Source: Roseburia_C sp900315735 | GTDB taxonomy: Bacteria; Bacillota; Clostridia; Lachnospirales; Lachnospiraceae | Length of the DNA stretch: 64,000 nucleotides | Assembly (NCBI GenBank): GCA_052118425.1 | Contig: JBQKHF010000012.1 | Direction: 5' to 3' (one strand) | Part shown: positions 33,293 to 41,883 of the stretch, piece after piece | How the letters are laid out: every line of letters starts with the position of its first letter | Numbering within the stretch: the first letter of the stretch is position 1 | Position numbers and translations under genes: made by a program | The notes under the pieces: generated by a model | The model's input: the letters and a program-made list of their open reading frames with translations, nothing else | Told to the model about the DNA's origin: nothing | Databases searched by the model: none

Positions 33293-33991
33293 TTACAGTT
33301 CCTTCATCATTTCCTGTACTAACTTTGCGCAATGCTCTGCTGCTTTCTTTTCAAAGGTTAGATAATCCTCCTGTGCAGAGCCATCTGCTTTATCTGAAAT
33401 TGCACGAATGACTACATATGGAATGTTATTTAAGGTTGCTGCCTGTGCAATGGAAGCGCCTTCCATCTCCGTGCAATCCGGATGAAATTCTGCAATCAAT
33501 GCATCCTTTATCTCTTTGCTGGAAATAAACTGGTCTCCACTTACTACGCGGCCTTCTGTTACATGAATATCCGGATTTACTTTTTTGCATACTTCTACAG
33601 CAGTCTTACACAACTTTTCATCTGCTGCAAAAGCAAGCTGCTCTAATCCCGGAATCTGTCCTTTCGCATAACCTAATGGTGTCACATCCATGTCATGCTG
33701 AATAGCATCCTTAGATACTAAAATATCTCCGATATCTAATACAGGATTCAAAGAACCTGCTACACCGGTATTGATAATGTGTGTTACATCATATAAATCT
33801 GCAAGAATCTGCACGCACATTGCTGCATTTACTTTTCCTACACCGCACTGTACCACTACTACCGGCATTCCATTTAAATTGCCCTCATGGAATTCCATGC
33901 CGGCTTTCTTTGTAATCTGGTCTGTGTCCATATTTTTCTTTAATGTTGCTACTTCTAATTCCATAGCACCAATAATTCCTATTTTGCTCAT
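33293..33991 (-). CDS. mtnN: 5-methylthioadenosine/S-adenosylhomocysteine nucleosidase
   Basis: 232 residues. It removes adenine from methylthioadenosine and S-adenosylhomocysteine. Key residues are Glu11 (GAMELEV), Glu177 in TEMEGAS and Asp200 in AISDKAD; NTGVAGS binds ribose/phosphate. AAAGAGG precedes the start. luxS lies 146 bases upstream on the same strand, so the two consecutive steps of SAH recycling are together. Its 3-prime end directly abuts the 94-bp tandem array. Confidence 0.97.
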   Translation of the reverse strand: MSKIGIIGAMELEVATLKKNMDTDQITKKAGMEFHEGNLNGMPVVVVQCGVGKVNAAMCVQILADLYDVTHIINTGVAGSLNPVLDIGDILVSKDAIQHDMDVTPLGYAKGQIPGLEQLAFAADEKLCKTAVEVCKKVNPDIHVTEGRVVSGDQFISSKEIKDALIAEFHPDCTEMEGASIAQAATLNNIPYVVIRAISDKADGSAQEDYLTFEKKAAEHCAKLVQEMMKEL

Positions 33992-34137
33992 GTTTTCTTT
34001 CCTCTTTCTGTTGATTTCCTACTTATGCATTACGCGATTATTTTTTCTTATTTTGAATTTGTGATTTCTCACTTATTCATTACGCAACACATTTTTTCAT
34101 ATCTGCCGTTTATTAAAGCAAATTTTCCAAGCATTCT

Positions 34138-34617
34138 CTACGCAGGATAATTCAGATGCGCATCATCAATATGATAGAGCACATTGTTTAAATAGCGGTC
34201 TGCCAGATAGTTTGCCATACCAAGATTCATATCAAGATAGTTGCCGCAGTCTTTTGGACTTGCACCCGGCACTTCACCTTTAAAGTCACGGATAAACTCA
34301 AACATGCGAATCATCAGTGGCACGATATCTTTGGATGTATAATCTCCTGCCAGCAGCAAATAAAAGCCGGTTCTGCAGCCCATTGGTCCAAAGTATACCG
34401 TCTTGCTGGCATACTCTGCGTCATTTCTTAAAAAGGTTGCGCCAAGATGCTCTATGCTATGCACCTCTGCGGTATTCATAACCGGTTCATCATTCGGTGA
34501 TGTCATTCTTAAATCAAATGTTGTTACTGTACTGTCTCCTACGGCATCCTTTCTTGATACATAGACACCCGGCTGCAGTTTAATATGGTCAATTGTAAAG
34601 CTTGCGATTTTCTCCAT
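34138..34617 (-). CDS. luxS: S-ribosylhomocysteinase, AI-2 synthase
   Basis: 159 residues. It splits S-ribosylhomocysteine into homocysteine and the AI-2 precursor. Metal ligands His53 and His57 with Glu56 lie in HSIEH; Cys81 lies in PMGCRTGF and Cys124 in PKDCGNY. AAAGGAAG precedes the start. Together with mtnN downstream it removes SAH and makes AI-2. The 146-base gap between luxS and mtnN contains two near-identical CATTACGC segments of no known role. Confidence 0.98.
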   Translation of the reverse strand: MEKIASFTIDHIKLQPGVYVSRKDAVGDSTVTTFDLRMTSPNDEPVMNTAEVHSIEHLGATFLRNDAEYASKTVYFGPMGCRTGFYLLLAGDYTSKDIVPLMIRMFEFIRDFKGEVPGASPKDCGNYLDMNLGMANYLADRYLNNVLYHIDDAHLNYPA

Positions 34618-34720
34618 GTGCTTCTTCCTTTCTTCTCTTTTTTCAGAGTAAATTTATCATGCATTTTCTGTTGTGTCAAATTTTCCAACAGTCCCCCCAG
34701 ATTTCTTGCTACTCGCACAG

Positions 34721-34893
34721 CAACTACGAGAAACACGCTTTGTGAGTTTCTCGAGTTATCGCAGTGCTCGCCAAATCTGAGCAGAAAAGAAATTCGCTCA
34801 AGCAAGCTTGGCTCCTTCTTTTCTCCCAGATTTTTCTCGCTACTCACCTGCAGAACCTGCCACCGGCAGCTTCTTACGGATGCGGTGCAGCGT
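34721..34893. repeat. Short palindromic dispersed repeat, copy S5 with extended tail
   Basis: The head CAACTACGAGAAACACGC-TTTGTGAGTTTCTCG is the best-preserved copy, followed by AGTTATCGCAGTGCTCGCC and AAATCTGAG, matching S3. Further on, AACCTGCCACCGGCAGCTTC and GCAGCGTAAAAAAG match the tail of S7. It fills most of the 331-base interval between luxS and the GH1 gene; no coding sequence is seen there. Confidence 0.75.
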
Positions 34894-34934
34894 AAAAAAG
34901 TAAGATGCATACTCTTCGTACACATCTTACTTTT
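34894..34934 (-). terminator. Terminator of the second beta-glucoside operon
   Basis: AAAGTAAGATG and CATCTTACTTT pair on the minus strand across a 15-base loop and are followed by TTTTTTACGC. It lies 14 bases after the GH1 stop codon. Confidence 0.88.
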
Positions 34935-34948
34935 ATCTCCGCCATTCT

Positions 34949-36412
34949 TTATGCGGTAATATTTTTTCCGTTTTCCTGAATGCACTTTGCATACCAGTAA
35001 TAGCTGTCTTTTGGGATTCGCTTAAAATCTCCGCTGCCATCATCATGTCTGTCCACATAAATGAGGCCGTAACGCTTCTTCATTTCGCCGGTTCCGGCAC
35101 TGACAATGTCCATGGCTGACCAGATGGTATATCCGAACAGGTCTACACCGTCCTCGATTGCTTCACCCATTGCAGCTATATGGTCATTGAGATAGGAAAT
35201 GCGGTAATCATCGTGGATGCTTCCATCCGCATCGACTTCATCCGGTGCTCCAAATCCATTTTCCACTACCATCATCGGCAGATGATAGCGATCCCAAAGT
35301 TCATTTAATGTATAGCGCAGTCCCTTCGGGTCTATCTGCCAGCCCCACTCACTGGCGGTCAGATACGGATTCTTCGCTCCCTCCAAAAGATTTCCGTCGG
35401 TCTGTTCTGCTGCATCATCTATCGTGGCACAGTTTGTCATGTAATAGCTGAAGGTGTAGAAGTCCACACAGCCTGCTTTTAAAATTGCATCATCCTCCGG
35501 CTCCTTCTGAATCGTAATCTGATGTTCTTTAAAATAACGGTTCATATAAGACGGATAACTGCCAAATACAGCTACGTCTCCGGCAAATTTATTCAAAAGC
35601 CGGTCCTTACGCTGGCACTCTAACATATCTTCCGGCCGGCAGGTCAGCGGATACTGCGTAATGTGCCCAATCATACAGCCCACTTTTATTTCCGGGCTGA
35701 TTTTCCTTGCTTCTATCACCGTTTTTGCTCCGGCAATAAACTGGTGATGTAATGCCTGGAATCTTACTTTTTCATCTACGGTCATGGATTTGAGAGAAAT
35801 AAATGCTTCCCCGCCAAGATATTTCTCATCAATCAGTCCCAGTGACTTATAAGCGCCCATCGGCATTACACCGAAATTAATCTCGTTAAATAAAAGCCAG
35901 TAATGTACCTCTTCTTTAAAATAATTCATTACGCAACGGGCATAACGAACAAAATCATCGATTACTTCCCGGTTTGCAAAGCCACCCTTTTCTTTTACCA
36001 GATACCACGGCATTTCAAAGTGGCTTAAGGTCACCACCGGCTCTATGCAAAGGGATTTGCACAGGGTAAAGATATTTTTATAAAAGGAAAGTCCTTCCTG
36101 ATTCGGCTCTTCTTCGCATCCGGTCGGAAAAATTCTCGCCCAACTGATACTCATACGATAACATTTGCAGCCCATCTCTGCCAAAAGGCGGATATCTTCC
36201 TCATAATGATGATAATGGTCTACCGCATCATGGCTCGGATAAAATGCTCCCTCTTCTATGGTGCTGCGAAACATCCGTGGTTTTCCGATTCCACCACCTT
36301 TGACATAGTCCTGTATAGTAAGTCCTTTTCCTCCTTCTAAATATCCTCCTTCGCACTGGTTTGCAGCGGTGGCTACGCCCCATAAGAAATTTTCTTTAAA
36401 TTCCACTTGCAC
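34949..36412 (-). CDS. 6-phospho-beta-glucosidase, GH1 (second)
   Basis: 487 residues. Acid/base Glu177 lies in LFNEINF and nucleophile Glu384 in VVENGFGAPD; the N-terminus is FLWGVATAANQCEGGYLEGG. It should hydrolyse a phosphorylated beta-glucoside imported by the EIIBC encoded two genes upstream. It follows the MBL-fold gene by five bases and ends the operon. Despite the shared fold it differs throughout from the GH1 at 10994-12430, so substrates may differ. Confidence 0.94.
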   Translation of the reverse strand: MQVEFKENFLWGVATAANQCEGGYLEGGKGLTIQDYVKGGGIGKPRMFRSTIEEGAFYPSHDAVDHYHHYEEDIRLLAEMGCKCYRMSISWARIFPTGCEEEPNQEGLSFYKNIFTLCKSLCIEPVVTLSHFEMPWYLVKEKGGFANREVIDDFVRYARCVMNYFKEEVHYWLLFNEINFGVMPMGAYKSLGLIDEKYLGGEAFISLKSMTVDEKVRFQALHHQFIAGAKTVIEARKISPEIKVGCMIGHITQYPLTCRPEDMLECQRKDRLLNKFAGDVAVFGSYPSYMNRYFKEHQITIQKEPEDDAILKAGCVDFYTFSYYMTNCATIDDAAEQTDGNLLEGAKNPYLTASEWGWQIDPKGLRYTLNELWDRYHLPMMVVENGFGAPDEVDADGSIHDDYRISYLNDHIAAMGEAIEDGVDLFGYTIWSAMDIVSAGTGEMKKRYGLIYVDRHDDGSGDFKRIPKDSYYWYAKCIQENGKNITA

Positions 36413-36417
36413 TCCCC

Positions 36418-37269
36418 CTATCGCTCTATTTTCCTTCCAAGGAATTCACCCAGCCGCTCATCAGAATATATGAGATTTACGGTCTGATAAAAATGCTGAT
36501 AGCCGTCTCCTGCAAAAGAATGGAATGGTGCATCCTTTTTATAATTCTCCTGCAGTTCCCATTCGAAACAGTCAATCAAATCCGTCAGATAATTTTTCTG
36601 AATCGGAATAATATCATGTGCCGGATAAATTTTATAATCCTTTGTTACTTTTAATGCCAGTTCCTTTAAGCTATGAAGCGTGCTCTGGAAGGGAGCCTGC
36701 ACATCATTTCCCTGAAAATGCCAGATGTTGTGTGCAGATATCTGGTCTCCGGAAAAGAGCCATTTCTTCTCCTCTTCCAGAAGCATAATATGTCCATAGC
36801 TGTGTCCCGGCGTATGTAATACCGTAAATTCAATATCTCCCAGTGAAATCTTATCTCCATGACAGAGAAAATGTGGTTTCGTCTTACTGCTGATTCTCCA
36901 CTCCGGGAAATCTTCCGGTATCAGTTCTTTTGTCCAGGGCATTTTATTTACCCTGTAATCCATTGCTTTTTTACGCATCTCTGTAGTGTCATTCCAAAGA
37001 AGTTTTCCCCAGTCCAGCGGATGTATCCACACTTCATCAAACCATTTGCTTCCAAGTCCATGATCCGGGTCACCGTGGCTTAACACCAGCATAACCGGTA
37101 AATCTGTAATCGTACGAACCAGTGGCATGATATTTTCATAGCCATATCCGATGTCAAAGAGCATTGCTTTATCACTTCCTATAATGAGATAACAATGCAC
37201 ACTCCCTGTCTCCGTAATCACATAAAGCTGATCCGATATTTTTTCCACTACATTCAGACTTTTTTCCAT
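36418..37269 (-). CDS. MBL-fold metallohydrolase within a beta-glucoside PTS operon
   Basis: 283 residues, cytosolic, metallo-beta-lactamase fold. Metal ligands are His65, Asp69 and His70 in SHGDPDHG, His156 in HTPGHSYGH, Asp175 in FSGDQI and His218 in YPAHD. The first motif reads HxDxDH: Asp67 replaces the second His of the common HxHxDH. Its ATG overlaps the EIIBC stop codon by one base (TAATG) and GH1 follows after five bases, so it is tightly coupled to glucoside uptake. A role in hydrolysing an ester or lactone on the sugar or aglycone is inferred only from context. Confidence 0.88.
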   Translation of the reverse strand: MEKSLNVVEKISDQLYVITETGSVHCYLIIGSDKAMLFDIGYGYENIMPLVRTITDLPVMLVLSHGDPDHGLGSKWFDEVWIHPLDWGKLLWNDTTEMRKKAMDYRVNKMPWTKELIPEDFPEWRISSKTKPHFLCHGDKISLGDIEFTVLHTPGHSYGHIMLLEEEKKWLFSGDQISAHNIWHFQGNDVQAPFQSTLHSLKELALKVTKDYKIYPAHDIIPIQKNYLTDLIDCFEWELQENYKKDAPFHSFAGDGYQHFYQTVNLIYSDERLGEFLGRKIER

Positions 37270-38669
37270 TAAGCTGCTTCCTCTCCATAAATGCTGTCAT
37301 CAAATCCTAATACCCAGGTTGATACAAAGCTTACTACAATGGTAATTGCTGCTGCAACAATTGCGAAATAGAAGTTACTCATTGTTCCATCCGGATTTAA
37401 GAAAATCGGCATTGTAAAGAAGGATGGAGCTCCGAAGCTGTATACTCTTACGCTGAAGATTGCACAGAAGATTGCGTTTACGATACATGCAATCCATGTA
37501 GCAATTAAAGGTTTCTTCATTCGTACACAGATTCCATAAAGGGTAGGCTCTGTAACTCCTGCCAGGAATGCCGTAATTGCACAGGAAGATGCCAGTGTAC
37601 GAAGGTTTTTATTTTTGGTTTTTAACATACAAGCTAATGCTACACCAAACTGTGAAAAGTTCATTCCGATAAATGCAACGAATAACATATTGTCATATCC
37701 TGCTGTTGCAAACATTGTCATTACAAGTGGAATCAATGCAAGATGCATTCCGGTTAATACTAAAAGCGGTGCAAGACAGCCGACAATTAATACAGATGAC
37801 CACGGTGCTACATTATTGATTGCGGTCAGTGCTTTACATAAAAGGTCTCCACAATAGCTTCCGATTGGTCCGGTAATACATAACATAATCGGAATCATGA
37901 TAATAACGGACAGTAATGGTTTAAATACAAATTTAACTGCTGCTGGAACAATCTTTACTACCAGCTTCTCCACATAGCTGAATATCCAGATGGTTAAAAT
38001 AATCGGAATTACGGTAGAGCTGTAATCTACTGTTTTCACCGGCAGTCCGAAAAGTGATACATAGCTTCCCTGCTCGGTTAATCCAATCAGTGTCGGGCTA
38101 ATCATAATTGCGCCAAGAAAAACACTGGTCATGATATCACAGCCAAATTTCTTTGCAGAAGTATATGCCAGTAATACCGGCAGGAAATATAATGCTGCAT
38201 TTCCAACCATGCTGATGATGGTATAGGTTGTGCCTTCTGTACTCAGTCCGCACTTGGTTAAAATAATCAGTAAAGCGGAAATCAGTCCACTACACATAAT
38301 CAGTGGAATTGCCGGTCCTAAAATGGCAGAAAGCACATTGAGGATTTTGGATACAATTCCGTTTTTCTCTGGTGCTGCATCTGCTTTTTCAACCTTCTTG
38401 CTATCACCGCTGTTTTCAATCTTATGCTTTGCTACAATTGCATCATAAGCGGATGCCACGTCATTTCCAATGATGACCTGCACACCGCCAACGCTTTCCA
38501 CTACGCCCATGACACCCTGCAGCTTCTTGATTCCTTCCAAATCTGCCTTGGACATATCTGCAAGCTGGAAACGAAGTCTTGTGGCACAATGAAACAGCTT
38601 GGTAATATTTTGTTCTCCTCCCAGCCGGGTAATAATTTCATCTCCCAGCTTCTCATAATTTTTTCCCAT
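37269..38669 (-). CDS. Beta-glucoside-type PTS EIIBC
   Basis: 466 residues. EIIB has phospho-Cys28 in FHCATRLRF; EIIC covers about 105-460 with multiple membrane helices and GVTEPTLYGIC. There is no EIIA domain, so phosphate must come from another EIIA, possibly that of BglF (12606-14546). I chose 38669 because GGAG lies seven bases upstream; ATGs at 38675 and 38699 are badly placed. The gene is followed directly by the MBL and GH1 genes. Confidence 0.94.
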   Translation of the reverse strand: MGKNYEKLGDEIITRLGGEQNITKLFHCATRLRFQLADMSKADLEGIKKLQGVMGVVESVGGVQVIIGNDVASAYDAIVAKHKIENSGDSKKVEKADAAPEKNGIVSKILNVLSAILGPAIPLIMCSGLISALLIILTKCGLSTEGTTYTIISMVGNAALYFLPVLLAYTSAKKFGCDIMTSVFLGAIMISPTLIGLTEQGSYVSLFGLPVKTVDYSSTVIPIILTIWIFSYVEKLVVKIVPAAVKFVFKPLLSVIIMIPIMLCITGPIGSYCGDLLCKALTAINNVAPWSSVLIVGCLAPLLVLTGMHLALIPLVMTMFATAGYDNMLFVAFIGMNFSQFGVALACMLKTKNKNLRTLASSCAITAFLAGVTEPTLYGICVRMKKPLIATWIACIVNAIFCAIFSVRVYSFGAPSFFTMPIFLNPDGTMSNFYFAIVAAAITIVVSFVSTWVLGFDDSIYGEEAA

Positions 38670-38715
38670 AAACATTCTCCTTTCATAAATGACCCACATT
38701 TATTTTGTTAAGCTT

Positions 38716-38721
38716 ATTATA
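38716..38721 (-). promoter_or_regulatory. -10 box before the second beta-glucoside operon
   Basis: A perfect TATAAT lies 47 bases upstream of the EIIBC start on the minus strand, but no -35 box is at the right distance (only TTTCCT). A promoter that needs an activator would fit, and a PRD-type regulator is encoded just upstream. Confidence 0.4.
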
Positions 38722-38781
38722 CCGTGCTTTTATGTTTCAGGAAATTTATACTTTTGCGTCACTAATAGCGAAATGCTCTGC

Positions 38782-40566
38782 CTAGCTCTGACCACCTAAC
38801 AGCTCTTTTACATAATCAAAGAATTCTATCATATCCCCTTCTCCGCCATAATGTGCCGCAATAACTTCTGTAATCTGCTTGCCACCATAAGAAAATGGCT
38901 TCTTAAGATAAATGCGATAAATCTTATTTCTGCCATCCTGCTCATGGTCTGTCATGGAAAGACGGCTGCTTCCGATTGTCTCCTTCGACACCTTCTGTTC
39001 CGGATATTCATAGACGATTCTTTTCTTTAGATCATCAAGGTCTGCCACTTCTTCTATCAGATACAGGCTGTCCTTTGTGCCATATTTTTTCCGAAGCTTT
39101 TCTTCCGTTTCCTTCCAGTAGTTATTCTCAAGCTTATCGACATTTCTCCCCAGACGCATAATCTGCTCATTGTCTGCAAAGAGGTCAAGATAAGTAAAGG
39201 AAGCATCCTTTAATACCAGTTCCTTTTCCGATGTAATCCGAAGCTGGTAATTCCGGCAATACTGTTCCTTTCTCTGTTCATATAAATATTCCGGGATAAC
39301 CGTTATCCCGCTGATTCGTTCACCTAAAAAGCCCTTTAATTTATTCTGCACATTATAAATGCTGCTGGCACTCTGGTCACTGATAAATAAAATATCCGGT
39401 TTTCTTCGGTTCCGCTCAATAGCCGATGCAAAATAAAGTACCAGATAACCCATTTCTGCATCCGGGATTTCTGTATTTAATACAGGACTTAAGCAGGTTC
39501 TTAAAAGATGCATTTCCAATGGATACCTCTTTGCCATCTCCTTGGTATGATTGCCGATATTATTACGGCCGTTCTGAATCCGAAGTTCCATTCTTGATAC
39601 GTGGTCGGATAAAACCTCTAACAGGTCTCTCTCCACCTGCAATTTAAGCCCGGTTTCTTCCTGCACCCGTTGGATAAATTCTTCTAATTTCTGCAACATG
39701 TCCAGTTGGATGTCCGTTTCCTTGCAGACCATATTCAATTCCTTTAACCGCGCTTCTACATTCTGCTTTTCCTTCTCCTTAAATCGATAGGCGCACACCT
39801 TTTCGATTTCATCTACCAGCTCCGCAGCCAGTCCGCTGGGCATTTCATTTGCGCTGTCTTCTTCCTCCGTTACCGGAAATCCCATCTGGCTTCGCATTAT
39901 GCAGACCGCAAGATAACGTGCGAAATCGTGATAAGCTTCTCCTGATACGATAAACTGATTTCTGGTAAATACTTCTGCCAGAACTGCCTGTATCTTTTTC
40001 TGGTTTATCGCAAACTGCTCCATCTCTTCTTCCGAAAACAGCATGTGATAATCCTGTCTGCTCTGCATAGTCTTCATGCACATGATTCTTTTTACATTCT
40101 CCGATGCCTGAATCTTAAGTCCATATTGTGCGGACACCAAAAGATTGGCCCCCGGCGTGCGGCTTATAATCCGCTTTACCTGCGGCAGGTCAGAGGTTAC
40201 AGATGACCGGGAAAAGAATAATCGCTCGGAAATCGTTCCAATACTGGTATACTCCTTTTCAAACAGCAGTAATGTAATAATCTGCTTGGAATGCACATAG
40301 TTTTCCTGTCCGTAACTTTTCTGCTCCTGCTGTCTGCCTGCCGCCTGCAGTTCCTGCTCTAATGCAATCTCATTTTTCAAAAGATACCCCAGCCGGTTAT
40401 TGGACTGTATCAGAGGCTCTCCTGACTGCTTCTCATTGATTGCCTTAATATCCATCTGCAGCGTCCTGCTGCTCACCCCGATATTTTCCCGCAGAAGGGA
40501 ACCGCTCATCCAGCCATCTGCACTTTTTAAGACCGCTATAATCTTTAACTGTCTATCTGTATACAT
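38782..40566 (-). CDS. PRD-containing BglG/MtlR-type transcriptional activator
   Basis: 594 residues. The N-terminus has two winged-helix segments (MYTDRQLKIIAVLKSADG, SSRTLQMDIKAIN; then TISERLFFSRSSVTSDL), followed by two PRDs (about 190-310 and 320-400) and an EIIB-like segment beginning DILFISDQSASSI whose usual Cys is absent. In the second PRD the usual His of GFLTIHF reads Tyr (GYLVLYF). It is therefore a DNA-binding activator of the LicR/MtlR type, not an RNA-binding antiterminator. I chose 40566 since AGGAG lies upstream and this avoids overlap with the DNA glycosylase gene. It most likely controls the EIIBC-MBL-GH1 operon. Confidence 0.87.
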   Translation of the reverse strand: MYTDRQLKIIAVLKSADGWMSGSLLRENIGVSSRTLQMDIKAINEKQSGEPLIQSNNRLGYLLKNEIALEQELQAAGRQQEQKSYGQENYVHSKQIITLLLFEKEYTSIGTISERLFFSRSSVTSDLPQVKRIISRTPGANLLVSAQYGLKIQASENVKRIMCMKTMQSRQDYHMLFSEEEMEQFAINQKKIQAVLAEVFTRNQFIVSGEAYHDFARYLAVCIMRSQMGFPVTEEEDSANEMPSGLAAELVDEIEKVCAYRFKEKEKQNVEARLKELNMVCKETDIQLDMLQKLEEFIQRVQEETGLKLQVERDLLEVLSDHVSRMELRIQNGRNNIGNHTKEMAKRYPLEMHLLRTCLSPVLNTEIPDAEMGYLVLYFASAIERNRRKPDILFISDQSASSIYNVQNKLKGFLGERISGITVIPEYLYEQRKEQYCRNYQLRITSEKELVLKDASFTYLDLFADNEQIMRLGRNVDKLENNYWKETEEKLRKKYGTKDSLYLIEEVADLDDLKKRIVYEYPEQKVSKETIGSSRLSMTDHEQDGRNKIYRIYLKKPFSYGGKQITEVIAAHYGGEGDMIEFFDYVKELLGGQS

Positions 40567-40571
40567 TTTTC

Positions 40572-41060
40572 CTATCTCCTGATTCTCTTCCATTCTTCTA
40601 CTAACCGTTCCAGACTCCATGCAGCATTGGCAGGACTGGTAGACGGCAGCTTATATGCATTTATCTTATCCTTGCAGGGACAATATTTCAGAAATAATTC
40701 ATAGGCTTTTGCGCCATTCAGGAAAACAGCCCTGATGGGAGCCTCCGTCAGCAGCCGCTCAATATCATTTACCATAACATTCGTTATGCTGCTGTCCGAG
40801 GAACCTGCTATGTCGCAGGATGCAATAACATCCCAGATGGCAATACGATTTTCCAGAAGAAAATGCTTCTTTTCTTCTATGGTCTGCGGAACCTCACAGC
40901 CACACACTGCCGCTGTTACTTTCCAGAACCGGTTTCTCGGATGACCGTAGTAAAAATGATTCTCTCTTGATTTGACCGAAGGAAATGTTCCTAAGATTAA
41001 AACCTCCGAATGTTCATCGTATACCGGTGCAAAAGTATGCATAACATGTTCTGTCTCCAT
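40572..41060 (-). CDS. DNA-deoxyinosine glycosylase (UDG superfamily)
   Basis: 162 residues. GTFPSVKSRENHFYYGHPRN and the following RFW match the hypoxanthine-DNA glycosylase subgroup of the uracil-DNA glycosylase superfamily; LPSTSPANA near the C-terminus is the second motif. It removes deaminated adenine from DNA. AAAGGAG precedes the start. Its stop is five bases from the start of the PRD regulator, probably just co-transcription. Confidence 0.88.
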   Translation of the reverse strand: METEHVMHTFAPVYDEHSEVLILGTFPSVKSRENHFYYGHPRNRFWKVTAAVCGCEVPQTIEEKKHFLLENRIAIWDVIASCDIAGSSDSSITNVMVNDIERLLTEAPIRAVFLNGAKAYELFLKYCPCKDKINAYKLPSTSPANAAWSLERLVEEWKRIRR

Positions 41061-41097
41061 CTTGTTTTCTCCTTTATAAAATGCTACACTAAAAAAG

Positions 41098-41125
41098 TTG
41101 AATTACCTTTACTATAAAATATAAT
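41098..41125 (+). promoter_or_regulatory. Promoter of the alpha/beta hydrolase gene
   Basis: TTGAAT (41098-41103), 16 bases, TATAAT (41120-41125). The start codon is 35 bases downstream. Confidence 0.7.
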
Positions 41126-41160
41126 GACAAAATAATCAATTTTAAAGGACGATAAACATT

Positions 41161-41820
41161 ATGTACATTCAATTAAATGGTCAGATTCTCTATTATGAAA
41201 AATATGGCGAAGGACAGCCTTTCCTGCTTGTGCATGGAAATGGTGAGACACACGAAATCTTTGATGTTCTGATTCCGGAGCTTGCCGAGCACTATACGGT
41301 CTATGCCATTGATTCCAGAGGACACGGTCTTTCTGCCACCCCAAAAGAACTTCATTACATGGATATGGCAGACGACATGGCAGCTTTTATTGATGCCTTA
41401 GAATTAAAAGATCCTCTTTTTTATGGCTTCAGTGACGGCGGTATCGTAGGACTTCTCCTTGCTTCGAAATACCCGGATAAGCTCTCCAAGCTTATGATCA
41501 GCGGAGCGAACCTGACACCAAAGGACATCAAAGGAAGAGACTACCGCCGCATCCGCAGGGAATGTAAAAAGAATCCGAATCTTTTTTCCTCAATGATGCT
41601 CAACGAGCCCAATATCCAGCCGGAGGACTTACATAAAATCAAGATTCCGACTCTCGTCTTAGCCGGTGAAAAAGATTTGATTAAGAAAAAGGTTACAAAA
41701 AAGATTGCAGAAAATATTGAACATGCCACCCTCGTTATTGTTCCGGGAGAAGGTCATGGAAGTTATATTGAACACAGTGATAAATTATATCCGCTTCTGT
41801 ACTCTTTTTTGAACAAATAA
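41161..41820 (+). CDS. Alpha/beta hydrolase
   Basis: 219 residues. The catalytic triad is visible: Ser91 in GFSDGG, Asp172 in AGEKD and His199 in GEGHGSY; the oxyanion segment is VHGNGET. It is a cytosolic serine hydrolase; substrate not predictable. GFSDGG in place of GxSxGG-type elbows is common in this subgroup. The gene stands alone between its own promoter and that of asnA. Confidence 0.92.
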   Translation: MYIQLNGQILYYEKYGEGQPFLLVHGNGETHEIFDVLIPELAEHYTVYAIDSRGHGLSATPKELHYMDMADDMAAFIDALELKDPLFYGFSDGGIVGLLLASKYPDKLSKLMISGANLTPKDIKGRDYRRIRRECKKNPNLFSSMMLNEPNIQPEDLHKIKIPTLVLAGEKDLIKKKVTKKIAENIEHATLVIVPGEGHGSYIEHSDKLYPLLYSFLNK

Positions 41821-41824
41821 TCCA

Positions 41825-41852
41825 TTGCAAACTCGGATTGCTGTGCTATAAT
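41825..41852 (+). promoter_or_regulatory. Promoter of asnA
   Basis: TTGCAA (41825-41830), 16 bases, TATAAT (41847-41852) with a TGC just before it. The ATG of asnA is 31 bases downstream. Confidence 0.75.
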
Positions 41853-41883
41853 AATTGCAGACCAAAATGAAAAAGGAGCTATT

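Noticed and set aside
33992..34137. CATTACGC direct repeats between luxS and mtnN as regulatory sites
   Set aside because: Only two imperfect copies without a clear promoter next to them; could be a small local duplication.
1486..34784. S repeats as CcpA cre sites
   Set aside because: The core does not fit TGNAANCGNTNNCA spacing, and the copies lie mostly behind terminators rather than at promoters.
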